Assembly (NCBI GenBank): GCA_902806015.1
Contig: CADCUZ010000152.1
Coordinates: 1-21,583 of the forward strand
Source: an uncultured Rubrobacteraceae bacterium
GTDB taxonomy: Bacteria; Actinomycetota; Rubrobacteria; Rubrobacterales; Rubrobacteraceae
Length of the DNA: 21,583 bases
Direction of reading: 5' to 3'
The translations under genes were made by a program, and so were the position numbers. Each line of letters begins with the position of its first letter. Position 1 is the stretch's first letter. Of this stretch, positions 16,265-21,583 are shown piece by piece. The notes beneath the pieces were generated by a model. The model did no database searches and was not told the DNA's origin. It saw nothing but the letters and a program-made list of their open reading frames with translations.

Positions 16265-16888
16265 TTACCCTATGCCGGCCAGCGTCTCACGGGCCCTGTC
16301 CGGGACCATCGCGACGTTGTAAACGGGGGAGCCGGGCTCCTGTCTTCCGCTCTCGGCGAGCGCGCCGGCATCCACCGAGGCGGGGCCTACCTCCTCTATG
16401 AGGCGCGAGACTACCCTTTCGGCCTCCTCGTCGTCGTCGCCGGCGACGAAGATGGCCTCCCGCTCGCCGAGCGGCGCCTCCGGGCGTCCATTGTCCTGGA
16501 GCCTCTCGTAGCAGATGGTGTTGGAAGCCTTGACGACGCGGGCGCCGGGCAGGTGCCGGGCGCCCAGCTCGCTGGATGCAAGCCCCCGTGCTCGATCTCC
16601 CTGTCGCGCCCCGAATAGTAGTTCGAGGTGGTCACAAAGAACTTGCCCGACAGGTTCCCGGCAGGCAAACCCTAGTAACGGCTGAAGGGGATCGCCTCCA
16701 TCACGATCTCCCCGAACCTGCCGGCTACTAGACGGTCGCGGCCCGGGCGTTCGGTCTGAGCTCTTCGACGAACCCCCGCAAGGTCTCCGGCCCGCGCGAG
16801 TTGCTGACGGCCACCCGGTGATCGGCCCCGAAGAAAAGCCTGGCGACGGTGCCGCCGATGTTGCCCGACCTATGACCCCGATGTCCAT
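16265..16888 (-). pseudogene. NADPH-dependent F420 reductase-like protein, decayed
   Basis: ATG 16888 encodes MDIGVIG, after which one base is missing (near 16868). Restoring it gives SGNIGGTVARLFFGADHRVA and SRGPETLRGFVEELRPNA, the Rossmann start of the NADP/F420 oxidoreductase family. Stops follow at about 16730 and 16675. Recognisable later pieces are FGEIVMEAIPFSRY, LPAGNLSGKFFVTTSNYYSG, and after a shift near 16584 ARVVKASNTICYERLQDNGR, FVAGDDDEEAERVVSRLIEE and a natural end at 16265. At least four lesions are present. It was the third gene of the thioredoxin operon. Confidence 0.75.
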
Positions 16889-17019
16889 TTTTTCTTCTCT
16901 TCGTCCTCTTTCCGGACTTCATTGAGGTACAGGATCGGGTCTTCCGTCGGGTCCGGAGCGACCTCGTCAGTTCTTGGAACCTCGCGGCCCGAGAGCCGCC
17001 TCGCTTCATCCCACGTCAC
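16870..17019 (-). CDS. Small 49-residue ORF linking thioredoxin and the F420-type reductase
   Basis: A short acidic ORF with no family I recognise. It begins TWDEARRLSGREVPRTDEV, continues through APDPTEDPILYLNEVRKEDE and ends KKWTSGS. Its GTG start overlaps the thioredoxin stop (GTGA), which points to translational coupling, and its 3' end overlaps the ATG of the reductase by 19 bases. The frame is free of lesions. Composition (Asp/Glu/Pro-rich, helical C-terminus) looks like a genuine soluble small protein, not a GC-driven random frame. It could be a partner or modulator of the oxidoreductases. Confidence 0.6.
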   Translation of the reverse strand: MTWDEARRLSGREVPRTDEVAPDPTEDPILYLNEVRKEDEEKKKWTSGS

Positions 17020-17354
17020 GCCCGGGCTCCCGAGAGGGCCTCGTCGATCTGGGCTTCTATGCGGGCTTTCGGCAACGCGCCGACGACGCGCCCGACCTCT
17101 TCGCCGTCCCTGAACACCAGCAGCGTGGGGATGGAGCTCACCCCGTAGCGCATCGCCACCTCAGGGTCTTCGTCCACGTTGAGCTTGAAGACGTCAAGGC
17201 TGCCTGCCCGATCCCCGGCGATCTCGTCCACTATAGGACCGACCACCCCGCACGGCGCGCACCACGCGGCCCATAAGTCCACCAGTACCGGCCTCCCGGA
17301 CCCCAGGACCTCCGCGTCCCAATCCACTGCCCCAACTTGCCTTACCTCGGACAT
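17016..17354 (-). CDS. trxA: Thioredoxin
   Basis: A 112-residue single-domain thioredoxin, which reduces disulfides in cytoplasmic proteins. The active site is WCAPC (31-35) followed by Gly instead of the usual Lys/Arg, and the cis-proline is P76 in SSIPTLLVF. The order of strands (PVLVDLWAAWC, DVFKLNVDED, GEEVGRVVG) is standard. The CAPCG site departs from the classic CGPCK and may shift redox potential. ATG 17354 has TTAGGAGTGG upstream. The promoter at 17396-17424 has its -35 inside the left arm of the inverted repeat, so the divergent ArsR-type regulator probably controls it. It is the first gene of an operon with the 49-residue ORF and the decayed reductase. Confidence 0.93.
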   Translation of the reverse strand: MSEVRQVGAVDWDAEVLGSGRPVLVDLWAAWCAPCGVVGPIVDEIAGDRAGSLDVFKLNVDEDPEVAMRYGVSSIPTLLVFRDGEEVGRVVGALPKARIEAQIDEALSGARA

Positions 17355-17395
17355 CCGACCACTCCTAACTCTCTAGCCAAACCCGACACCCGCAA

Positions 17396-17424
17396 ATTAT
17401 GCTCCCGACCCCCCGAATAGTCAA
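17396..17424 (-). promoter_or_regulatory. trxA promoter
   Basis: On the reverse strand TTGACT (17419-17424), 17 bases and CATAAT (17396-17401) form a near-consensus promoter. The start point near 17389 leaves a ~35-base leader. The -35 is embedded in the left arm of the operator repeat. Confidence 0.7.
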
Positions 17425-17449
17425 ACCATCGTTTGTGTATTTGACTATT
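17416..17449. promoter_or_regulatory. Inverted-repeat operator between trxA and the ArsR-type gene
   Basis: AATAGTCAAA (17416-17425) and TTTGACTATT (17440-17449) are perfect 10-bp arms separated by 14 bases. The TCAA/TTGA cores resemble ArsR/SmtB operators. The left arm overlaps the trxA -35 and the right arm abuts the -35 of the regulator, so one bound protein could block both. Nested inside is CAAAC-CATC-GTTTG (17422-17435), which has the same core and spacing as the SOS box at 7822-7837. Confidence 0.7.
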
Positions 17450-17477
17450 TGACCAAAAAAAGTCCGCGGAGTAAAAT
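17449..17477 (+). promoter_or_regulatory. Promoter of the ArsR-family gene
   Basis: TTGACC (17449-17454), a 17-base spacer and TAAAAT (17472-17477) form a near-consensus promoter. The predicted start point, about 17484-17488, nearly coincides with the GTG at 17488. The transcript would therefore be leaderless or almost so. Confidence 0.7.
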
Positions 17478-17487
17478 CGGTTCCATT

Positions 17488-17781
17488 GTGGAAAAGTTGG
17501 GACAAGATTTAGGTGGGACGGATCTCGAGCGTCGGGCGAAAGTGTTCGCGGCGCTTTCTGACCCGAACAGGTTGAGGATCGTGGAGTTGCTCCGGGGGCG
17601 GGAGGAGTTGTGCGGCAAGGAGGTTGCGCAGTCGTTGGGGATCAGCCTCTCGCTTTACTCCCACCACGCGCGGGCGCTCAGGGAGGCCGGCATCATTACC
17701 CGCCACAAGCGGGGCCAGACCGGGTATTGTTCCTTGGACCGGAAGCTGCTGGCGGATGCTTTGGGCCCCCTAAGCCGCTAG
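17488..17781 (+). CDS. ArsR-family winged-helix regulator
   Basis: A small metal- or redox-sensing type repressor. The core reads FAALSDPNRLRIVELLRG, then the helix-turn-helix KEVAQSLGISLSLYSHHARA and wing GIITRHKRGQTGYCSL. The classic metal-binding CxC of ArsR is missing; instead single cysteines stand at C42 (ELCGKE) and C81 (YCSL), with H59-H60 nearby, which would fit thiol or metal sensing. GTG 17488 is chosen because the longer frame (TTG 17449) begins inside the -35 element. The gene is divergent from trxA over a shared operator and is followed 88 bases later by the DACNV-DAC gene on the same strand. The sensed signal is unknown. Confidence 0.87.
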   Translation: MEKLGQDLGGTDLERRAKVFAALSDPNRLRIVELLRGREELCGKEVAQSLGISLSLYSHHARALREAGIITRHKRGQTGYCSLDRKLLADALGPLSR

Positions 17782-17858
17782 GGACACGTGTGTGCCGGTT
17801 TGCAGTCGGGCCCGTTTGGGGCCGTTAGTGTTGCGAGAAGCATCCGAGTAAGACGGAC

Positions 17859-17872
17859 GGAGGTGCCGGATC
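17859..17872 (+). promoter_or_regulatory. Strong ribosome site followed by ATC, before the DACNV-DAC gene
   Basis: GGAGGT (17859-17864) is a perfect ribosome site. Five bases on is ATC at 17870, in frame with the DACNV-DAC protein and with no stop between. No ATG, GTG or TTG occurs in that frame until 17942. This suggests a non-standard ATC start or a mutated ATG. Confidence 0.5.
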
Positions 17873-17941
17873 TTTACTACCGAAGAGGCGTCCGGGAGGG
17901 CGGAGAGGGAGCACGCCTACCCGAGCGACCTGGCGGCTTTC

Positions 17942-19216
17942 GTGCGGGAGCGATGGGGGCTGTATCCGAAGGGCGCAGGGGAGACGGACGATGGGCACGC
18001 GGGGTTGCCCGAGCCGCCGGTCTTGGAGGCGCTCCTGTCCACCTGCTACCAGGCGAGCCTCTTGCGCGAAGAAGAGCGGCCGGTGATCTTCCGCACGATC
18101 TTCGCCGACCCGCAAGACTTCCCGGAAGGTGACGGCCCGCCCGACGGGCTGCACCGGCTCGAGTTCGAGGAGCCGCGCCCCTTCGACGAGCACGAGCTCA
18201 GGCGGCTCTCCCCGGCGGCAGACTTCGACCGCTCCCTCGTAGGAGTCTATCGGGACGACGGGGAGATGAAGGTCTGGGGCGTCGTACACTCTGGGCCGCG
18301 CTGGCTCCGGGGCGTGCAGGGCGGCCGGGAGCCCTCCGCGCCCCTGCCCCCCGTGCCGGTCGTCGAGATCGAGGGACCGGGACGGTTGCAGGTAAAGAAG
18401 GGCTCCGTGACCGTCGCGGAGCTTGAGGCCGGCAGCCTCTCAGACTCCTACGCCGATGTCTTCGCCAGCCGGTGGCTCCCCGATCTCTTCGCGCCCGTGC
18501 GGGCCGAGCTCGTAGAGCTCCACGAGGAGGCGCGCCGGGAGGCGGCCTCGGTCGGGGAACCGTGGGCGCCGCTCGACCCGGACCTCTCGCGCAAGGTCGC
18601 CCAGCAGATGTTCCGGCGGCTCGTCTCTACCGTGCGCGACGCCCGCCACGGCGGCACCATAATCATCGTCCCGCCTGGGAGGGCAGGGGAGGTGCTCGCC
18701 GGGGATCACGTTTCCCTCAAGCATTCTTTCGTGGACGGCGAGCCCCGGCGGCGTTTTAGGACCCTGATCGTGCGCATAATGAACCGCCTGGCGCAATCCC
18801 ACGGCAGGGGCGAAGGGGTAGCCTACCCCAGGGCCGTCGGCTGGGAGGAGTACGTCTGGAGCGAGGACCGCATGCTCGCCGAGCTCGACGAGGCGATCTT
18901 CGAGTTCGCCCACCTCGTCGCCGGCCTTGCCGCCGTTGACGGCGCGGTCGTCATGACCCGCCGCTTCGAGCTGCTCGGCTTCGGGGGCGAGATCTCCGGC
19001 GAGCTCGAGCCCGTCCACTCCGTCCGCAAGTCCTTCGATCTCGAAGGCGAGAGCACCATCGAAGAGGGCACCCAGGGGGTTGGCACCCGCCACCGCTCGG
19101 CCTATCGCTTGGCAGGGTCCCTTCCCGACGTCCTCCTGGTCGTCATCTCCCAGGACGGCGACGCGCGCTTCGTCAGGAGCATAAACGGCGCTGTGACGGT
19201 TTGGGATCAGGCCTAG
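17942..19216 (+). CDS. DACNV-like sensor / diadenylate cyclase (DAC) domain protein
   Basis: A 424-residue protein (to this start) that ends in a DisA_N-type DAC domain: DGAVV (DGA at 333-335) in AAVDGAVVMTRRFELLGFGG, and GTRHRSAYR (381-389) with the full RHR motif, then PDVLLVVISQDGDARFV. These are the catalytic motifs for making c-di-AMP from ATP. The ~310 residues before it match, from memory, the DACNV sensor type (LEALLSTCYQASLLREEERP, DLSRKVAQQMFRRLVSTVRD, GGTIIIVPPG). The conserved start HAYPSDLAAFVRERW extends upstream of the GTG at 17942, so the real protein probably begins at 17870, where a perfect ribosome site precedes ATC. No membrane segment is seen, so it is soluble. It is probably co-transcribed with the ArsR-type gene 88 bases upstream. 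Confidence 0.85.
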   Translation: MRERWGLYPKGAGETDDGHAGLPEPPVLEALLSTCYQASLLREEERPVIFRTIFADPQDFPEGDGPPDGLHRLEFEEPRPFDEHELRRLSPAADFDRSLVGVYRDDGEMKVWGVVHSGPRWLRGVQGGREPSAPLPPVPVVEIEGPGRLQVKKGSVTVAELEAGSLSDSYADVFASRWLPDLFAPVRAELVELHEEARREAASVGEPWAPLDPDLSRKVAQQMFRRLVSTVRDARHGGTIIIVPPGRAGEVLAGDHVSLKHSFVDGEPRRRFRTLIVRIMNRLAQSHGRGEGVAYPRAVGWEEYVWSEDRMLAELDEAIFEFAHLVAGLAAVDGAVVMTRRFELLGFGGEISGELEPVHSVRKSFDLEGESTIEEGTQGVGTRHRSAYRLAGSLPDVLLVVISQDGDARFVRSINGAVTVWDQA

Positions 19217-19541
19217 GAGGGTTCTCGTGTAGGGGCGGCTCGCGAACCGCTCCACGTTCGGCGGTCAATGCTCGCGAGGTCTGCGCCTGGCGCCGTTCGG
19301 CTCGGCCCGGATAAAAACCGTCGCGACGGAGAGCGGCCATGGAGAGAAGGCCGTTCCGAGGTCGGATTCGTCGGCCGCCGCGCCCAAGAGGGCGGGACCG
19401 ACGCCGCTTACGCGCCTACCGTCGGCGTAAGCCGTAGCGGGGGCTCCGGGAGCAGAGCGCCCCTCGCGGAGCGACGGGGCGCGCTCTGCCCTAAACTTCG
19501 GGCATGCGCTTTAGGAGAGACACACCCTGTGCAGGGAAGCC
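19217..19541 (+). other. 325-base structured intergenic region before the ACT-domain gene
   Basis: After the repeat at 19228-19255 the region holds a chain of stems: CCGTCGCGACGG palindrome (19318-19329); GTCGG (19370-19374) with CCGAC (19398-19402) enclosing CGCCC-AAGA-GGGCG; GCTTACGC (19406-19413) with GCGTAAGC (19425-19432); and GCAGAGCG (19452-19459) with CGCTCTGC (19482-19489), extended by CCCC/GGGG. The last stem has no U-tract. I see no protein-coding gene. It could be a structured leader or riboswitch-like element for the ACT-domain gene. I could not match it to a known class, including the c-di-AMP riboswitch. Confidence 0.45.
19228..19255. repeat. Interspersed palindromic repeat, copy 1
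   Basis: GTAGGGGCGG and CCGCTCCAC flank the centre TCGCGA. The stem GGGGCGG/CCGCTCC has one G-U pair. It begins 12 bases after the DACNV-DAC stop and shares TAGGGGCGG with the repeat at 20487-20518, so the two look like members of one family. It may also act as the terminator stem. Confidence 0.55.
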
Positions 19542-20234
19542 GTGAGCGTGGGCGAGGGACGGGACGTCCGTCCGGCGCCGCTCGCGCTCGTGGTCCGCAC
19601 GCTGCTGGATAGACCGGGAGTGCTGCACGGGCTCACGAGCGTCATCTTGGAGTATGGGGCCAACATCACCTACGTGGACATAGCGGAGCGGCGCGAGGAC
19701 GGGTCCACAGTCTACTTCGAGCTGGAGGACGTGGCGGAAGGCGAAGCGGGAGCGGTTATCCGCGACTTGGAGGCCCTGCCCATCGTGGAGGGGATCGAGC
19801 GAGCGCCGTCGTTTGCGAGGATCTACGGCAAGAGGATCATCGTCGTCGGCGGCGGCGCCCAGGTAGGTCAGGTGGTCGTGGGCGCCGTCGCCGAGGCCGA
19901 CCGCCACAACATCCGCGGCGAGCGCATCTCCGTGGACACCATCCCGCTCGTCGGCGAAGAGAACCTGGCCGCCGCCACAAGGGCCGTGGCCAGGTTGCCC
20001 CGTGCGGTCGCCCTGGTGCTGGCGGGCGCCCTCATGGGCGGGGACGTGGCCCGGGCGGTGTACGAGATCCGGGAGAAGGGCATCATCGTCCTCTCCCTGA
20101 ACATGCCCGGCAGCGTCCCCGACGCCGCCGACCTGGTAGTAAGCGACCCGGTCCAGTGCGGCGTTATGGCCGTGATGGCGGTTTCCTCCTCCGCCCGCTT
20201 CGATATCGCCCGCCAGCGGGGACGCCGCTTTTAG
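19542..20234 (+). CDS. ACT-domain protein with C-terminal DUF5612-like domain
   Basis: Residues ~11-90 form an ACT domain, a small ligand-binding (usually amino-acid) regulatory fold: LALVVRTLLDRPGVLHGLTS, then GANITYVDIAERREDGSTVY. The rest (~95-225) is a Rossmann-like region with RIIVVGGGAQVGQVVVGAVA, RAVALVLAGALMGGDVARAV and a conserved tail DLVVSDPVQCGVMAVMAVSS. This arrangement matches, from memory, ACT plus DUF5612 proteins known mainly from archaea. No catalytic site is obvious; a regulatory or ligand-sensing role is likely. GTG 19542 is preceded by AGGGAA about 6 bases upstream. The gene follows a 325-base structured region, so it is probably transcribed separately from the DACNV-DAC gene. 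Confidence 0.82.
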   Translation: MSVGEGRDVRPAPLALVVRTLLDRPGVLHGLTSVILEYGANITYVDIAERREDGSTVYFELEDVAEGEAGAVIRDLEALPIVEGIERAPSFARIYGKRIIVVGGGAQVGQVVVGAVAEADRHNIRGERISVDTIPLVGEENLAAATRAVARLPRAVALVLAGALMGGDVARAVYEIREKGIIVLSLNMPGSVPDAADLVVSDPVQCGVMAVMAVSSSARFDIARQRGRRF

Positions 20235-20279
20235 GTGGGCCTTCGGCTTCCCTCTGAACCTGAAGGTGGCCGGGCACGC

Positions 20280-20429
20280 TTGGAGGAGGTGGCCGTCCGC
20301 GCGGACGGTTAGATAGAGGAGGCCACGGTCCTCGCGCACATAGGCGACGATGACGACAACCACGACCGCGACGGTAACAACGACCAGGACAGCAACGGCG
20401 GCGGCGGCAACCACGACGACGACGACTAA
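20280..20429 (+). pseudogene. Remnant encoding an Asp/Asn-rich tail
   Basis: One frame gives LEEVAVRADG, a TAG at 20310-20312, then IEEATVLAHIGDDDDNHDRD and a run of Asp/Asn/Gly/His to TAA at 20427-20429. The upstream frame reads sensibly as FGFPLNLKVAGHA one frame over, so a frameshift near 20280 is also likely. It resembles the acidic repeat tails of small secreted or calcium-binding proteins, but the head is too short to classify. The valine-rich frame on the opposite strand is only the complement of these Asp/Asn codons. Confidence 0.35.
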
Positions 20430-20486
20430 GCGATGAGGGCGTTGTGTGTGGCTGAACGCCCAACCAAGATCGTCAGAGACGTAAGC

Positions 20487-20518
20487 ATAGGGGCGGGGCT
20501 CTAGAGCCCCGCCCCTAT
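20487..20518. repeat. Perfect 32-base palindrome, interspersed repeat copy 2
   Basis: ATAGGGGCGGGGCTCT is followed at once by its exact reverse complement, giving 16-bp arms with no spacer. It shares TAGGGGCGG with the repeat at 19228-19255, and AGCATAGGGGCG (20484-20495) recurs exactly at 20751-20762. Such TAGGGGCGG palindromes are a known kind of small dispersed intergenic repeat. It could also cruciform or terminate transcription. Confidence 0.75.
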
Positions 20519-20543
20519 ACATTCCTCCGAACCCCGTACGGAC

Positions 20544-20560
20544 GGGTTTCCAAGAAACCC
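20544..20560. terminator. Small perfect hairpin
   Basis: GGGTTTC and GAAACCC close a 3-base loop (CAA). It is followed by CCTTCTAG and not by a U-tract, so a terminator role is tentative. Its last bases also pair with 20652-20654 in the larger structure. Confidence 0.4.
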
Positions 20561-20654
20561 CCTTCTAGGTACTCGGGTGAACAGGGGAGGAGCCGCTGCG
20601 TGCTAGCAGCCTCGGCCTCCTTTTGCTCTGTTCACCCGACTGCTTGGAAGAGGG
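20559..20654. ncRNA. Candidate structured RNA: three-tier hairpin
   Basis: The base is CCC-CTTC (20559-20565) with GAAG-A-GGG (20647-20654). A symmetric 7/7 internal loop leads to a perfect 12-bp stem, TCGGGTGAACAG (20573-20584) with CTGTTCACCCGA (20628-20639). Inside are GGAG/CTCC, GCC/GGC and a GCTGC (20595-20599)/GCAGC (20606-20610) tip. The long perfect stem in a region without genes suggests a functional RNA or a miniature mobile element. No known RNA class was recognised, and no clear target-site duplication flanks it. Strand is undetermined because the structure is symmetric. Confidence 0.45.
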
Positions 20655-20960
20655 ATGCTGCGAACCGCGCTTGCACGATTCCTGCATAGACCCCGGTATC
20701 AGGGCGGGGTACAGCTCCTCGACTCCGCTCGGGCGCCGGTGGCCGACCACAGCATAGGGGCGACGTGCATAAAGATTCGCACCGGATGCCGTGCGTCCGG
20801 GGTGGACGCTACCTGCCCTTCGCCCTCTACTTGGCATCATGACCGAGACGAAACGTTACGCTGAGGTGCGTCGAAGAGTGTTCTCTAATTCAGCGTAGCC
20901 CGACCGGCGATGCTACGTTCCTAAAAACGAAGAGCACAGTACCCGAAAGGCAGGGCGACG

Positions 20961-21583
20961 ATGAAGGAGATCCAGCAAGAGCGCGTCCGTCAGCTGAACG
21001 AGAAGGACATCAACGATGGCGACTACGTCCTGTACTGGATGCAGGAGGCTCAGCGAGCCGAATATAACCACGCGTTGGAGTACGCGGTGCAGAGGGCTAA
21101 CGAAATCGGGCGGCGGCTTCTCGTGCTGTTCGGGCTGACGGCTGATTACCCGGAGGCGAATCTTAGGCACTATGCGTTCATGCTAGAGGGCCTTAGAGAC
21201 GTGGAAGAGGCCCTCCAGCAGCGCGGAATCAAGTTTGTAGTCCGTCCGGGTTCGCCGGACGAGGTAGCGCTAGAGCTCGGCACGCACGCGTCGATGATAG
21301 TCTGCGATATGAGCTACTTGCGCCCGCAGAAGCGGTGGCGCGAGAGGTTGGCGGTGGAGGCCCACTGCCTTGTCACACAGGTTGAGACCGAGGTCGTGGT
21401 GCCGGTCGAGCTTGCCTCCGACAAACGTGAACACGCCGCACGCACGCTCCGACCGAAGATCCGGAGGCATCTGGACAACTTTCTCTCCGAACTCGAGCCT
21501 ACGGAAATCGAGCAACGATCCCTGGATATGGAAGCGGGAGGCCTCGACCTCGCAGACATAGGCGCCATCCTCGACGGTATGGA
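20961..21583 (+). CDS. Class II CPD photolyase, N-terminal part
   Basis: A light-driven flavoprotein that reverses cyclobutane pyrimidine dimers. The 207 residues in the window are the N-terminal antenna-type domain of class II photolyases: VLYWMQEAQRAEYNHALEYA, then LLVLFGLTADYPEANLRHYA, FMLEGLRDVEEALQQRGIKF and VVVPVELASDKREHAARTLR. ATG 20961 follows AGGCAGGG by about 5 bases. The FAD-binding C-terminal domain lies beyond the window, so intactness cannot be judged. A hairpin at 20857-20897 in the leader may matter for expression. Adjacent SOS genes and this enzyme suggest good protection from UV or radiation. Confidence 0.93.
   Translation, partial: MKEIQQERVRQLNEKDINDGDYVLYWMQEAQRAEYNHALEYAVQRANEIGRRLLVLFGLTADYPEANLRHYAFMLEGLRDVEEALQQRGIKFVVRPGSPDEVALELGTHASMIVCDMSYLRPQKRWRERLAVEAHCLVTQVETEVVVPVELASDKREHAARTLRPKIRRHLDNFLSELEPTEIEQRSLDMEAGGLDLADIGAILDGM

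Larger units (their letters stand above)
20430..20960. other. 531-base non-coding region before the photolyase
   Basis: Holds the palindrome at 20487-20518, the hairpin at 20544-20560, the three-tier structure at 20559-20654, a partial repeat AGCATAGGGGCG at 20751-20762, and a further stem TACGCTGA (20857-20864) with TCAGCGTA (20890-20897) in the photolyase leader. No convincing gene is seen on either strand between 20655 and 20850. Confidence 0.5.

Noticed and set aside
19217..19541. c-di-AMP (ydaO-type) riboswitch next to the DAC gene
   Set aside because: The region is highly structured, but I could not find the conserved unpaired segments of that class, so a named riboswitch is not supported.
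19491..20522. Leftward 343-codon frame with a poly-valine 'membrane' segment
   Set aside because: The valine run is the complement of Asp/Asn codons, and the rest is antisense to the ACT-domain gene. No ribosome site or family signal.
1..21583. CRISPR array, tRNA, rRNA or insertion sequence
   Set aside because: No regularly spaced direct repeats, no T-loop GGTTCGAATC-type signature in a cloverleaf context, no conserved rRNA stretch and no transposase motif were seen.

Overview
The window is high-GC DNA with actinobacterial features: GTG/TTG starts, promoters placed almost on top of GTG starts, DnaE2-type polymerase next to LexA, F420-type and nitroreductase genes, and a class II photolyase. 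The gene mix resembles Rubrobacter. That assignment rests on gestalt, not on a search.

Layout. 1-633 is the 3' end of a zinc/NAD-type dehydrogenase. 850-1799 holds two convergent hypothetical genes. 2135-3298 is a DEAD-box RNA helicase behind a leader that contains an intrinsic terminator. 3362-3883 is a YjlB-like cupin with two compensating frameshifts. 3942-8547 is an SOS locus: error-prone polymerase dnaE2 and a small upstream gene face lexA across a palindromic operator. 8612-13420 is decayed: a dehydrogenase remnant, a DrrA/DrrB-like ABC exporter, an AlkZ-like winged-helix gene and a phasin-like gene with three amber codons, with one intact HNH gene among them. 13570-15680 is an operon of a DMT permease and a fusion of a DsbA-like thioredoxin with a diadenylate cyclase (DAC) domain. 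15729-17354 holds a broken nitroreductase and a thioredoxin operon (trx, a 49-residue ORF, a broken F420-type reductase). The thioredoxin operon is divergent from an ArsR-family regulator over a shared inverted-repeat operator. 17942-19216 is a second DAC protein, with a DACNV-like sensor region. 19542-20234 is an ACT-domain protein. 20235-20960 is non-coding and full of hairpins. 20961 to the end is the start of a class II CPD photolyase.

How the genes may work together. Two themes recur. One is DNA damage: lexA, dnaE2 and its partner, photolyase, and an AlkZ-like remnant. The other is redox plus cyclic-di-AMP: DsbA-DAC fusion, thioredoxin, ArsR regulator, DACNV-DAC. The most novel candidate is the second, two DAC proteins about 3 kb apart, one physically joined to a dithiol/disulfide domain and the other downstream of a regulator that shares its operator with thioredoxin. 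The operator regions of both themes contain the same core, CAAAC-N4-GTTTG.

Many accessory genes carry several frameshifts or stops, whereas the long core genes (dnaE2, helicase, DAC genes) are intact. Genuine decay is the simpler reading, but local sequence error cannot be excluded from sequence alone.
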